DNA from: Solwaraspora sp. WMMD792
GTDB taxonomy: Bacteria > Actinomycetota > Actinomycetes > Mycobacteriales > Micromonosporaceae
Assembly (NCBI RefSeq): GCF_029626105.1
Contig: NZ_JARUBH010000008.1
Span: forward strand, 1 to 32,290
Reading direction: 5' to 3'
DNA length: 32,290 nt
Below are positions 15,147 to 21,324 of the stretch, in pieces. How positions within the stretch are numbered: position 1 is the stretch's first letter; each line of letters starts with the position of its first letter. The notes beneath the pieces were generated by a model, which worked only from the letters and a program-made list of their open reading frames with translations, was not told the DNA's origin and ran no database searches. The position numbers and the translations under genes were made by a program.

Positions 15147-16112
15147 TCAGTCCAGGGTGACGTAGTCGGGACCGGAGTAGACCCCGGTGTGCAGCTTCGA
15201 CCGCTGCATCAGCAGGTCGTTGAGCAGGGTGGAAGCGCCGAACCGGAACAGGTCGGGGGTGAGCCACTCGTCGCCGGCGGTCTCGTTGACCAGCACCAGG
15301 TACTTGATCGCGTCCTTGGTGGTGCGGATGCCGCCGGCCGGCTTGACGCCGATCCGCCGCCCGGTGGCGGCGTAGAAGTCCCGTACCGCCTCCAGCATGA
15401 TCAGGGTGACGGGCAGGGTCGCGGCGACCGGCACCTTGCCGGTGGAGGTCTTGATGAAGTCGCCGCCGGCCAGCATCGCCAGCCAGGAGGCGCGGCGCAC
15501 GTTGTCGTAGGTGGCCAGCTCCCCGGTCTCCAGGATGACCTTGAGATGGGCGTCGCCGCAGGCCTGCTTGACCGCGACGATCTCGGCGTACACCTGCTCG
15601 TAGCGGCCGGCGAGGAACGCCCCCCGGTTGATCACCATGTCGATCTCGTCGGCGCCGGCGGCGACTGCCGCCCGGGTGTCGGCCAGCTTCACCTCCAGCG
15701 GCGCCTGCCCGGACGGGAAGGCGGTGGCCACGCTGGCCAGGTGCACGCCGGAGCCGGTGAGCGCCTCGGCGGCGGTCGGCACCATCGACGGGTAGACGCA
15801 GACCGCGGCGACCGGTGGGCAGTCCGGGTCGGTCGGGTCGGGGCGGCGGGCCTTGGCGCACAACGCGCGTACCTTGCCGGGGGTGTCGGCGCCTTCGAGG
15901 GTGGTCAGATCGACCATCCGGACGGCCAGGTCGATCGCCCACGCCTTGGCCGTCGTCTTGATCGACCGGGTGCCGAGCGTCGCGGCCCGCTGCCGCGCGC
16001 CGACCTCATCGACGCCGGGCAGCCCGTGCAGGAAGCTACGCAGGGTTGCCGCGTTCCGCCCCACCTCGGCCAGATCGTGGCGCGCGGGTGCCGGGGTGCT
16101 CACCGCTGCCAT
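15147..16112 (-). CDS. deoC: Deoxyribose-phosphate aldolase
   Basis: A 321-residue class I aldolase splitting 2-deoxyribose 5-phosphate into glyceraldehyde 3-phosphate and acetaldehyde in deoxynucleoside salvage. The TIM-barrel signatures are present: R-M-V-D-L-T-T-L near residue 65, A-V-C-V-Y-P, A-D-E-I-D-M-V-I-N, V-K-V/L-I-L-E-T-G-E-L, the Schiff-base lysine in D-F-I-K-T-S-T-G-K and the second lysine in V-K-P-A-G-G-I-R. The length fits the long actinobacterial/eukaryotic-like form with an N-terminal extension. It appears intact, runs directly into the broken aldehyde dehydrogenase, and is divergent from the glycosyltransferase. This is a host gene. Confidence 0.95.
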   Translation of the reverse strand: MAAVSTPAPARHDLAEVGRNAATLRSFLHGLPGVDEVGARQRAATLGTRSIKTTAKAWAIDLAVRMVDLTTLEGADTPGKVRALCAKARRPDPTDPDCPPVAAVCVYPSMVPTAAEALTGSGVHLASVATAFPSGQAPLEVKLADTRAAVAAGADEIDMVINRGAFLAGRYEQVYAEIVAVKQACGDAHLKVILETGELATYDNVRRASWLAMLAGGDFIKTSTGKVPVAATLPVTLIMLEAVRDFYAATGRRIGVKPAGGIRTTKDAIKYLVLVNETAGDEWLTPDLFRFGASTLLNDLLMQRSKLHTGVYSGPDYVTLD

Positions 16113-16245
16113 GCCGCGAGTCCTGTCATGCCCGCGAGTCTACGTCGCCAGCGAGTTCACGATCTTGGCCGTCGGCTGATCGGACGAGCAGACTTAACGG
16201 CGCTGTTGGCCTACCGTTACATCATGTTGGCCCCGGTGACCCACC
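16113..16245. promoter_or_regulatory. Divergent intergenic region deoC / glycosyltransferase
   Basis: A 133-nt space between two divergent starts, so it must hold promoters for both. It contains a less GC-rich patch (ACTTAACGG, TACCGTTACATCATG at 16193-16225). I cannot pick a confident -35/-10 pair and see no strong operator palindrome. Confidence 0.45.
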
Positions 16246-17556
16246 GTGCCTGACGTGCGAGCAGTGCACTTCACCGACACGTACCTGCCCCGCCGCGACG
16301 GGGTGGTCACCTCGCTGCGGACTCTCGCGGCGGCGTCGGCCGCCGCCGGGCATCCCGGCCTGATCGTGGTGCCCCGGCACCCGGACCAGCCGACCGAGGC
16401 GGACGTGCTGCGGCTACGTGCGCTGCCCTGCGGAGTCGCCGACCTGCGGTTGTCGCCGTGGCTGCTGCGCGGCGCCGCCGCCACCGGCACCATCGCCGAG
16501 ATCGCCGCCCACGCCCCGGACGTGGTGCACGTGCACACCCCCGGACCGGTCGGGCTGCTCGGCGTCCTCACCGCCCGCCGGCTCGGTCTGCCGCTGGTCC
16601 AGACCTACCACACCGACCTGCACGCGTACGCCGACGCGTACCGGGTGCCGGCCCGTGCGCTCAGCGCCGGCGTCCGGCTGTACGCCCGCCGGCTCGGCGT
16701 ACCCCGCCCGGCGGCGGCACCGGCCGGCCACGCCCGTGACCACCGGCCGATGGCCAGCGGCGCCGTCGCCCGCCGCCGGGCCGCCATGGACGCCACCAAC
16801 ACCCTGCTGCTCGGCGGCGCCGACGCGGTGGTGGTGCCGACCCGGGCGGTGCTGGACCGAATCCACCTGCCGGTGCCCGCCGACCGGGTGCACCTGGTGC
16901 CGACCGGGGTCGCGGCCCGCCGCACCACCGCCGACGAGATCAACGCCTTCCGGTACGGCCACGGCATCACGCCCAGCGACCGGGTGGTCCTCTACGTGGG
17001 TCGGATCAACCGGGAGAAGGGCATCGACCTGCTGATCACCGCGTTCGAGCGGGTGCTGGTCGGCTGCCCGACCGCCCGGCTGGTGCTGGTCGGTGCCCTG
17101 TACGAGCCGCGCTGGCTGGCCGCGCTGCTGCGCACCATCGACCCTCGGGTGGCTGCCCGGATCACCCTCACCGGCCAGCAGGGTCCGGAGGTGGTGGCTG
17201 CGGCGTACGGGGCCGCCGAGGTGTTCGCGTTCGCCTCGCAGACCGACACCCAGGCATTGGTCCTGCAGGAAGCCGGCCTGGCCGGGGTGCCGGTGGTACT
17301 TGTCGACCGGGCGTTGCACGCGCACGGCGCGCTTGCCGGCGCCGCACTGCGCACCGAGCCGCAGCCGGGTGCGCTGGCCGGCGGGGTGCTGCGGCTGCTG
17401 CTCGACCCGGACACGGCCCGCCGGCAGGCGGCCGCGGCGGCGGCCCGCTGCGCCGAACACACCCCGGCCCGCTACGCCGAGGCGATCCGTGAGGTGTATG
17501 CGTCGGCCGCCGGGCTGGCGAGTAGGTTCAACGACCGTGGACGTACTCGTCGTTGA
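16246..17556 (+). CDS. GT4-family glycosyltransferase (mannosyltransferase type)
   Basis: A 436-residue GT-B glycosyltransferase. The N-terminal domain starts V-H-F-T-D-T-Y-L-P-R-R-D-G-V-V-T-S-L, the usual acceptor-side motif, with D-V-V-H-V-H-T-P-G-P-V-G. The C-terminal nucleotide-sugar domain has V-L-Y-V-G-R-I-N-R-E-K-G-I-D and F-A-S-Q-T-D-T-Q-A-L-V-L-Q-E-A-G-L-A-G-V-P-V-V, the region of the E-x7-E motif. The closest known group is actinobacterial GDP-mannose-dependent transferases such as MgtA/PimB-like enzymes of lipoglycan synthesis; the exact substrate is not determined by sequence. Start GTG 16246 has a weak ribosome site; GTG 16255 is an alternative. Host gene, intact. Confidence 0.88.
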   Translation: MPDVRAVHFTDTYLPRRDGVVTSLRTLAAASAAAGHPGLIVVPRHPDQPTEADVLRLRALPCGVADLRLSPWLLRGAAATGTIAEIAAHAPDVVHVHTPGPVGLLGVLTARRLGLPLVQTYHTDLHAYADAYRVPARALSAGVRLYARRLGVPRPAAAPAGHARDHRPMASGAVARRRAAMDATNTLLLGGADAVVVPTRAVLDRIHLPVPADRVHLVPTGVAARRTTADEINAFRYGHGITPSDRVVLYVGRINREKGIDLLITAFERVLVGCPTARLVLVGALYEPRWLAALLRTIDPRVAARITLTGQQGPEVVAAAYGAAEVFAFASQTDTQALVLQEAGLAGVPVVLVDRALHAHGALAGAALRTEPQPGALAGGVLRLLLDPDTARRQAAAAAARCAEHTPARYAEAIREVYASAAGLASRFNDRGRTRR

Positions 17557-17596
17557 TCAGTCGTCAACCATGACTGAGGGGCACCTAACTGGATGA
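17537..17596 (+). pseudogene. Probable remnant of a host gene cut at the right junction
   Basis: GTG 17537, inside the end of the glycosyltransferase gene (coupled start), encodes V-D-V-L-V-V-D and then diverges to a stop at 17594-17596. The first seven residues match, from memory, the start of a small actinobacterial protein whose N-terminus reads about V-D-V-L-V-V-D-A-A-N-V-V-G-S and which commonly follows such genes. The break after codon 7 would place the host/phage junction at about 17,557. This is inferred from a very short match. Confidence 0.35.
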
Positions 17597-17733
17597 TCAT
17601 CCGGTCGGACAGACGTATGACCCTCGCGTCCTGCTGGCTGGGATCCCGGCCGATCACCCGAGGTCAATGCCGTAGCGATCCACTTACGGTGAGATCTTCA
17701 AACGGGGACTCCACTGCCGGAGGCGCATCACCG
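17557..17733. other. Non-coding phage-end region with dyad; candidate attachment site/promoter region
   Basis: This 177-nt stretch is less GC-rich than its surroundings and has no gene I can support. At its left edge is an inverted repeat TCAGTC (17557-17562) / GACTGA (17572-17577) around a 9-nt spacer, placed exactly where the host-like sequence ends. Near 17,680-17,700 is an AT-rich patch (CTTACGGTGAGATCTTCAAAC) that could carry a promoter for the gene at 17,734. No shared core of 10 bp or more with the left junction near 14,730 was found by eye. Confidence 0.35.
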
Positions 17734-17922
17734 ATGATGCTCGAACGACTGTCCACACCGATTATCGCCGCCGCCGCGCTCGCGGCTGGCGTCGCGGCAC
17801 ACGCCGCGATCTCCCGCACCCGCAGCCGCGCCGTGGCACGCGCGTACGCGGATGGGTTCATGGACCGGCACCGCCTTGACCGGCACCGCCTTGGCCGGCC
17901 CGTCGTCCGATCTGGAGACTGA
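17734..17922 (+). CDS. Small membrane-anchored protein
   Basis: A 62-residue protein with two ATG codons in a row (17734, 17737) and GGAGG 10 nt upstream. Residues 8-28 are a hydrophobic, alanine-rich segment (P-I-I-A-A-A-A-L-A-A-G-V-A-A-H), followed by a basic tail with a tandem D-R-H-R-L repeat encoded by a perfect 15-bp duplication at 17863-17892. It converges on the gene at 18,011-18,349 across a strong hairpin. Phage or host origin is not certain; I place it with the phage because the host-like sequence ends at about 17,557. Confidence 0.5.
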   Translation: MMLERLSTPIIAAAALAAGVAAHAAISRTRSRAVARAYADGFMDRHRLDRHRLGRPVVRSGD

Positions 17923-17985
17923 GCCGGGGCGGGGGGCGGGGGTGGGGCTGAACCCCTCATCGAGGACCCCCCCCCCCCCCGGCTC
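17921..17985. terminator. Convergent terminator with G-quadruplex motif and C14 tract
   Basis: GAGCCGGGG begins at 17921 and its complement, a run of 14 C followed by GGCTC, ends at 17985, making a long GC hairpin between two convergent genes. The left arm, 17926-17947, is G4-C-G6-C-G5-T-G4, a four-tract G-quadruplex motif with single-base loops. The C14 run at 17967-17980 is also a likely site of length error in sequencing. Confidence 0.6.
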
Positions 17986-18010
17986 AATGTCAACTTTAGA
18001 TCACTAGCAG

Positions 18011-18349
18011 TTACGTTGGGCCGGTGTGTGCAGGAGCTGCACCACAGTGCCGGGCGAGCGCCGCTGCGGCGGCCCGACCAGTGGAGAACGGGCCGAGCCG
18101 GTCTGACTCGTCCAGCCGTGCGGCTGTCCACCCGCCGAGCAGCCGCCCCGGCTCCGACCACAGGTACCCGAGCAGCACGCCGTCGCACGCCGCCACCCAC
18201 CTGGTGGCCCGTTGGTCGACGGGCGCGTACCGCAGCCCTGGATGGGACATCACGGTGTCCAGCGCGGCAGCCGCCAGCATCTCAGCCTCGGCCTCGTCGA
18301 CCGCCGTAGCGGCCGCGGTCAGCTTTTCCAACGCCTGGACCCGGTCCAT
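18011..18349 (-). CDS. Unknown protein downstream of the GntR regulator
   Basis: A 112-residue protein from ATG 18349, whose ribosome site GAGAGG overlaps the GntR stop, so the two are co-transcribed and coupled. N-terminal helix M-D-R-V-Q-A-L-E-K-L-T-A-A-A, acidic stretch D-E-A-E-A-E-M-L, then V-A-A-C-D-G-V-L-L-G-Y-L-W-S-E and W-T-A-A-R-L-D. No known motif. Being in the repressor operon it may be a regulatory partner or an immunity-linked factor, but this is only positional. Confidence 0.6.
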   Translation of the reverse strand: MDRVQALEKLTAAATAVDEAEAEMLAAAALDTVMSHPGLRYAPVDQRATRWVAACDGVLLGYLWSEPGRLLGGWTAARLDESDRLGPFSTGRAAAAALARHCGAAPAHTGPT

Positions 18350-18354
18350 GATGG

Positions 18355-19119
18355 TCACCTCTCGCCCCGTATCGGCAGATCGTCGTACACGTACGTCACC
18401 CGGCGGGCATCCGACACCACCTGCAACGCCTCCAGCGGCCGGCCGGTGACGTCTCGCGTCGTGCGCCACAGCTCAAGCACCCAGCCCACCGCCGCCAAGC
18501 CCAGGTCCGATTGCTCGGCCAACGCAGCAGGCCGCGCCGACAGCTCCTCGCTCGCGGTCGCCGGCCGCATGCCGGCAGCGGCCAACGCGGCGTACACGCC
18601 GCCGACCACCTTGCCCTGCCCGGCGAGCGCCGTGCCCGCCACCAGGTCACGCGGCATCCACGACTCATGCAGCTGGACGACACGGCCGTCCATCAAGTGG
18701 CGACGGCGGCGCAGCACCATTGAGGCGCCGGCAGGCAGAGCCAGCCGCGCGGCTACGCCGGGTGGTGCAGGTATGGCCTCCTCGACCGATACGACTTCCA
18801 CCGACCCGTCGATGCCCTGGTCGGCGCAGGCGGTCTCCCACGGGCCGAGGTTCGCCCGAGTGCGGGCGGGGTCGGCGACGGCTGCGTACCGCGCCAGCGC
18901 CAGCCGCACCGGTGGCGCCGCGACTCGCGTTCCTGCGGCCCGGGCCGACTCGAGTACGCCGGCGGCGCGCAGTTCGGCCAGTGCCCGACGCACCGTCTCC
19001 CGTGACACGCCGTACCGCTCTGCCAGGGCGTGCTCGGTCGGGATCTGGGCGCCGGGCGCGTACTCGCCCGCCGCGATCGCCTCGCGGAGGTCCGCTGCGA
19101 TCTCCCGATAGCCCGCCAT
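18355..19119 (-). CDS. GntR-family regulator (HutC/UTRA type)
   Basis: A 254-residue transcription factor. Residues 1-68 are the winged helix: Y-R-E-I-A-A-D-L-R-E-A-I, G-A-Q-I-P-T-E-H-A-L-A-E-R-Y-G-V-S-R-E-T-V-R-R-A-L, G-V-L-E-S. Residues about 85-245 form the UTRA effector domain (A-S-M-V-L-R-R-R-R-H-L, L-H-E-S-W-M-P). Start ATG 19119 is chosen over 19143 because M-A-G-Y-R-E-I matches family N-termini. A half-conserved operator lies 10 nt upstream of this start and a perfect palindrome near the divergent operon, so it probably represses both itself and the plus-strand operon. Similar regulators control excision and transfer in actinobacterial integrative elements (KorSA in pSAM2). Confidence 0.88.
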   Translation of the reverse strand: MAGYREIAADLREAIAAGEYAPGAQIPTEHALAERYGVSRETVRRALAELRAAGVLESARAAGTRVAAPPVRLALARYAAVADPARTRANLGPWETACADQGIDGSVEVVSVEEAIPAPPGVAARLALPAGASMVLRRRRHLMDGRVVQLHESWMPRDLVAGTALAGQGKVVGGVYAALAAAGMRPATASEELSARPAALAEQSDLGLAAVGWVLELWRTTRDVTGRPLEALQVVSDARRVTYVYDDLPIRGER

Positions 19120-19129
19120 GTGGCCCAGT

Positions 19130-19145
19130 TTAGGCGTACGCAAAG
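19130..19145. promoter_or_regulatory. GntR operator O1 (degenerate)
   Basis: TTAGGCGTACGCAAAG shares 13 of 16 positions with the perfect palindrome 58 bp to the right; the right arm is identical and the left arm degenerate. It lies immediately upstream of the GntR start and just before the divergent -35, suited to autoregulation. Confidence 0.65.
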
Positions 19146-19147
19146 CC

Positions 19148-19177
19148 TTGACGTCGCGTCGTTACTGCGGTCACACT
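19148..19177 (+). promoter_or_regulatory. Divergent operon promoter
   Basis: TTGACG (19148-19153), 18 nt, then CACACT (19172-19177). The -35 is good and the -10 weak. It sits between the two operator copies, so bound repressor would flank or cover it. It would drive the plus-strand operon starting at 19,357 with a leader of about 170 nt. Confidence 0.5.
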
Positions 19178-19187
19178 CAGTCCAACG

Positions 19188-19203
19188 CTTTGCGTACGCA
19201 AAG
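19188..19203. promoter_or_regulatory. GntR operator O2 (perfect 16-bp palindrome)
   Basis: CTTTGCGTACGCAAAG is its own reverse complement. It lies just downstream of the predicted transcription start of the plus-strand operon, where a bound dimer would block initiation or clearance. The half-site CTTTGCGT fits the symmetric sites bound by GntR-type dimers. Confidence 0.75.
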
Positions 19204-19356
19204 ATGGGCGGGCCGCTCAGCCGCCCAGCCGGCCCGGTCCTGATCGGCATCCAGCGCGCGGATCCGCGGGGCCGGGCCACCCCGGATCGGCGGCGGTCCG
19301 GCCGGGTTCCCCCGTGCTCGCCGGGCCGCCGCCCCGCTGACTCGAGGAGCGCGAAG

Positions 19357-19530
19357 ATGATCGGGAAGTGGTTCCTCCGCGACGCAGGCGTGGTCGACGT
19401 CGTCCGTCCGGTGCCCGGCCGCCGCCGGTGGGTCGACCAGCCCGCCCGGCCGACCGACACCCGGCCTGCGACCCGCACCGACCGTGCCGACCAGCGCGGC
19501 GGCAACGGCGGCCGCACCATCCTGCCGTGA
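19357..19530 (+). CDS. Mini-protein, first gene of GntR-controlled operon
   Basis: A 57-residue basic protein (M-I-G-K-W-F-L-R-D-A-G-V-V-D-V-V-R-P-V). The start ATG 19357 has GAGGAG 7 nt upstream, the best ribosome site in this area; the longer frame reaching back over the operators is not supported. The C-terminus is T/R/P/G-rich. No family recognised. First of five coupled genes divergent from the regulator, the usual position of excision or early-control genes, but it does not look like a classic excisionase. Confidence 0.55.
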   Translation: MIGKWFLRDAGVVDVVRPVPGRRRWVDQPARPTDTRPATRTDRADQRGGNGGRTILP

Positions 19531-19808
19531 CCGGCACGTCCAGACCGGCCGCCCCGGCCGTCGAGCCGGCACACACCCCGCACCGGCCGACGTGGGACTG
19601 CGTCGTGTGCCCGGACGGTACGCCCTGGCCGTGTTCGCCGGCCCGCGTCCAGCTGGCGGAGGCGTACGCCAGCGAACCGCTCGCGCTGTCGGTCGACATC
19701 GGCGAGATGCTGACCGTCGCGGCTCGCGAGGCGGGTATCACCGACCCTGCCGAGCTGCACGAGCGGTTCGTGGCGTGGACCTGGATCGACGGGAGTCCAA
19801 CGCGGTGA
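19527..19808 (+). CDS. Small actinobacterial mobile-element protein (W-x-C-x-x-C type)
   Basis: A 93-residue protein joined to its neighbours by GTGA overlaps. It has P-H-R-P-T-W-D-C-V-V-C-P-D-G-T-P-W-P-C, then A-R-V-Q-L-A-E-A-Y and E-L-H-E-R-F-V-A-W-T. This pattern (W-x-C-x2-C-...-W-P-C, ending R-F-x-x-W) is common in small proteins next to GntR/HTH regulators in Streptomyces and Micromonospora elements, which are sometimes labelled flavin reductase without good reason. Three cysteines could bind zinc. Function unknown. Confidence 0.65.
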   Translation: MTGTSRPAAPAVEPAHTPHRPTWDCVVCPDGTPWPCSPARVQLAEAYASEPLALSVDIGEMLTVAAREAGITDPAELHERFVAWTWIDGSPTR

Positions 19809-19996
19809 CCGCGATGGACGACGGGCCGATCACCGATCAGGACATCGACGACGCGGCGGCCGGCGCCGTGCACGCACACGCCGCCGGCCACCGCTGTCAC
19901 ACCGACTGCCCCGGCACCGAGGACTGCCCGCAGCTGGTGTGGGCCCGTACCCGCCGGGCCATCGCCAAGTACCGCCTGGTGCGGCGATCCATATGA
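19805..19996 (+). CDS. Mini-protein with Cys/His cluster
   Basis: A 63-residue protein from GTG 19805 (GTGA overlap; ATG 19814 is an alternative). Acidic N-terminus D-D-G-P-I-T-D-Q-D-I-D-D, then H-A-H-A-A-G-H-R-C-H-T-D-C-P and a further C-P, then a basic helix A-R-T-R-R-A-I-A-K-Y-R. H and C residues suggest a metal site; the basic helix suggests nucleic-acid contact. Function unknown. Confidence 0.55.
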   Translation: MTAMDDGPITDQDIDDAAAGAVHAHAAGHRCHTDCPGTEDCPQLVWARTRRAIAKYRLVRRSI

Positions 19997-20256
19997 CCGG
20001 GCCGATGGACGACGCCACGGCGGCGCGAATACTGGCCATCCACCACGGCCCGCCACCACCGGTCTGGCCACGATGCCCGGAGTGCGAGCCCGAGGGGTGC
20101 CCCGACCTGATCCGCGCGGTGCAGTGGCGCGCGGACCGACGGGATGAGCTGGACGATGCCGGCGTGGCCGACCATCCGCTGCTGTCGTGGCGGTGGCCAC
20201 GCCGGACCACCCTGCTCTCAAGGCCATGGCGGTGCACCGTGCCGTCACGGCCGTGA
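19993..20256 (+). CDS. Mini-protein with C-P-E-C motif
   Basis: An 87-residue protein from ATG 19993 (ATGA overlap with the gene before). It contains P-V-W-P-R-C-P-E-C-E-P-E-G-C-P-D-L-I-R-A-V-Q-W, so a cysteine cluster followed by a helix, then L-L-S-W-R-W-P-R-R. The final 15 residues are basic and less convincing. Part of the five-gene operon; no family recognised. Confidence 0.5.
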   Translation: MTGPMDDATAARILAIHHGPPPPVWPRCPECEPEGCPDLIRAVQWRADRRDELDDAGVADHPLLSWRWPRRTTLLSRPWRCTVPSRP

Positions 20257-20396
20257 TCGTCGTCCGGGTCTACGGTCGGAGCGGGCAGCTGCTCTGCCTG
20301 GACGTGACCGCCGCCGCGCCGGGGGTGTGGCTGCGCGCCCAGACCGGTGAGCCGTGGTGGCCGGCGCGCTGGCGTGTCGTGGTGGAGTGGGCCTAG
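20253..20396 (+). CDS. Mini-protein, last gene of the plus-strand operon
   Basis: A 47-residue protein if it starts at GTG 20253, which overlaps the stop before it as GTGA, matching the pattern of the other junctions; ATG 20226 would add nine residues. Sequence V-I-V-V-R-V-Y-G-R-S-G-Q-L-L-C-L-D-V and W-R-V-V-V-E-W-A suggests a small all-beta domain. No family recognised. Confidence 0.45.
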   Translation: MIVVRVYGRSGQLLCLDVTAAAPGVWLRAQTGEPWWPARWRVVVEWA

Positions 20397-20519
20397 CCAC
20401 GAGCATGCGGCGGTGCACCCGAGTCTCATCCCCGTAACGGTGGGTGTCGCCTGCCCGACGGTCCGATGGCGTGCTGCGGCCGCCGCTGGCACCGTGATCG
20501 CGCCCGCCCGTACCCCGAC

Positions 20520-20549
20520 GGCCCCGCCCCGGCCGGCGACGGCGGGGCC
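20520..20549. terminator. Hairpin between plus-strand operon and lipoprotein gene
   Basis: Perfect 9-bp arms GGCCCCGCC (20520-20528) and GGCGGGGCC (20541-20549), 12-nt loop, no U-run. It lies in the gap after the five-gene operon and just before the lipoprotein ribosome site. Confidence 0.5.
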
Positions 20550-20571
20550 CCACGAGAACCGAGGAGACGAC

Positions 20572-20997
20572 GTGCGTAACAGAATGTTGGTGGCCGCGAT
20601 CGTGGCGGCCGCCGTCACCGCTCTGGGCTGCGGTGCCGGCTCTGACGAGGACGCGGCCACGCCGGCCCCGACGTCGGCACCGGCGGACGACAGCCTTGCC
20701 TCCGCCGCTGCGGCCGCCGGGATCCCGCCTACCCCATCGCCTGAAGATTGGGCTGCCTACATCAGCGCGCTGAAGGACATCAACCCGGACATCGTCGGAG
20801 ACAAGGACGAGAAGACGATCATCGACCGTGGCCGGAGCCAGTGCCAGTCAATCGGCAACGGCGAGGCAGACGAGGCAAAGCTCGTCCAGCTCACGAACTT
20901 GCGATTTTCGGCGCCGGGGTATCCGGACGGGTTCGGGGAGGAGACCGCCACCCAGATCCTGGCTGTGGTGCGGCAGTACATCTGTCCAGACTTCTGA
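20572..20997 (+). CDS. Secreted lipoprotein, DUF732-like
   Basis: A 141-residue protein. GTG 20572 has GAGGAG 5 nt upstream; the long upstream extension of the frame is rejected. Residues 1-20 are a lipoprotein signal peptide: R-N-R, hydrophobic core, T-A-L-G-C with the lipid-attached Cys20. A D/A/P/T-rich linker follows. Residues 50-141 resemble DUF732 of actinobacterial exported proteins: an A-A-Y-I-S-A-L helix, a central G-R-S-Q-C (Cys91) and a C-terminal Y-I-C-P (Cys138), which probably form a disulfide. It lies alone on the plus strand between control genes and the lytic operon, the location of lysogenic-conversion or superinfection-exclusion genes. Confidence 0.7.
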   Translation: MRNRMLVAAIVAAAVTALGCGAGSDEDAATPAPTSAPADDSLASAAAAAGIPPTPSPEDWAAYISALKDINPDIVGDKDEKTIIDRGRSQCQSIGNGEADEAKLVQLTNLRFSAPGYPDGFGEETATQILAVVRQYICPDF

Positions 20998-21007
20998 GAC
21001 ATGGCGG

Positions 21008-21041
21008 AGCGGCCCCGCACCGGACTCGGTGCGGGGCCGCT
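21008..21041. terminator. Bidirectional terminator hairpin
   Basis: A perfect 14-bp stem, AGCGGCCCCGCACC (21008-21021) and GGTGCGGGGCCGCT (21028-21041), with a 6-nt loop. It sits between the convergent lipoprotein (+) and holin-candidate (-) genes, so it can end both the lysogenic and late transcripts. Confidence 0.85.
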
Positions 21042-21055
21042 GCTGTGTACGGAGG

Positions 21056-21322
21056 TCAGCGTCCAGGCGGGACCTCGTGTCGGGGTGCGGACGCCAGCCA
21101 CGGCGCGTACCGCCGCATCCAGGCGTCGACGCCGGGGATGGCCATGACTCGGGTGATGGCGCCGGTGACCGCGACGACGCCGGCGACGGCCGGCACGGTG
21201 TCGATTCCGGCCTCGGTCGCGGCGAGCGGGATCAGCGGCAGCGCGGCGATCGCCGCGGCGACGGCCGTCCGGAGGGTGGCCCGCCACGGGTGGCGGGACT
21301 GGGTGGTGACAGGACTGGCCAT
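21056..21322 (-). CDS. Holin candidate, two-span membrane protein
   Basis: An 88-residue protein. ATG 21322 is preferred since GAGGAG lies 8 nt before it; ATG 21328 would be only 2 nt from that site, though it overlaps the upstream stop as ATGA. Hydrophobic segments lie at about residues 17-38 (V-A-A-A-I-A-A-L-P-L-I-P-L) and 43-60 (A-V-A-G-V-V-A-V-T-G), with a basic N-terminus and a charged tail. Small size, two spans and location as last gene of the late operon after endolysin fit an actinophage holin, which would permeabilise the membrane for the amidase. No specific family motif is seen. Confidence 0.6.
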   Translation of the reverse strand: MASPVTTQSRHPWRATLRTAVAAAIAALPLIPLAATEAGIDTVPAVAGVVAVTGAITRVMAIPGVDAWMRRYAPWLASAPRHEVPPGR

Positions 21323-21324
21323 GG

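Noticed and set aside
15144-17562. Shared 9-bp TGATCAGTC at 15144-15152 and 17554-17562 as a possible recombination repeat
   Set aside because: Nine bases can match by chance, the left copy is not at the phage junction, and deoC and the glycosyltransferase appear intact around it.
17593-17733. Upstream extension of the small membrane protein to ATG 17593
   Set aside because: No ribosome site precedes that ATG and the added residues are unlike protein; GGAGG before ATG 17734 supports the short form.
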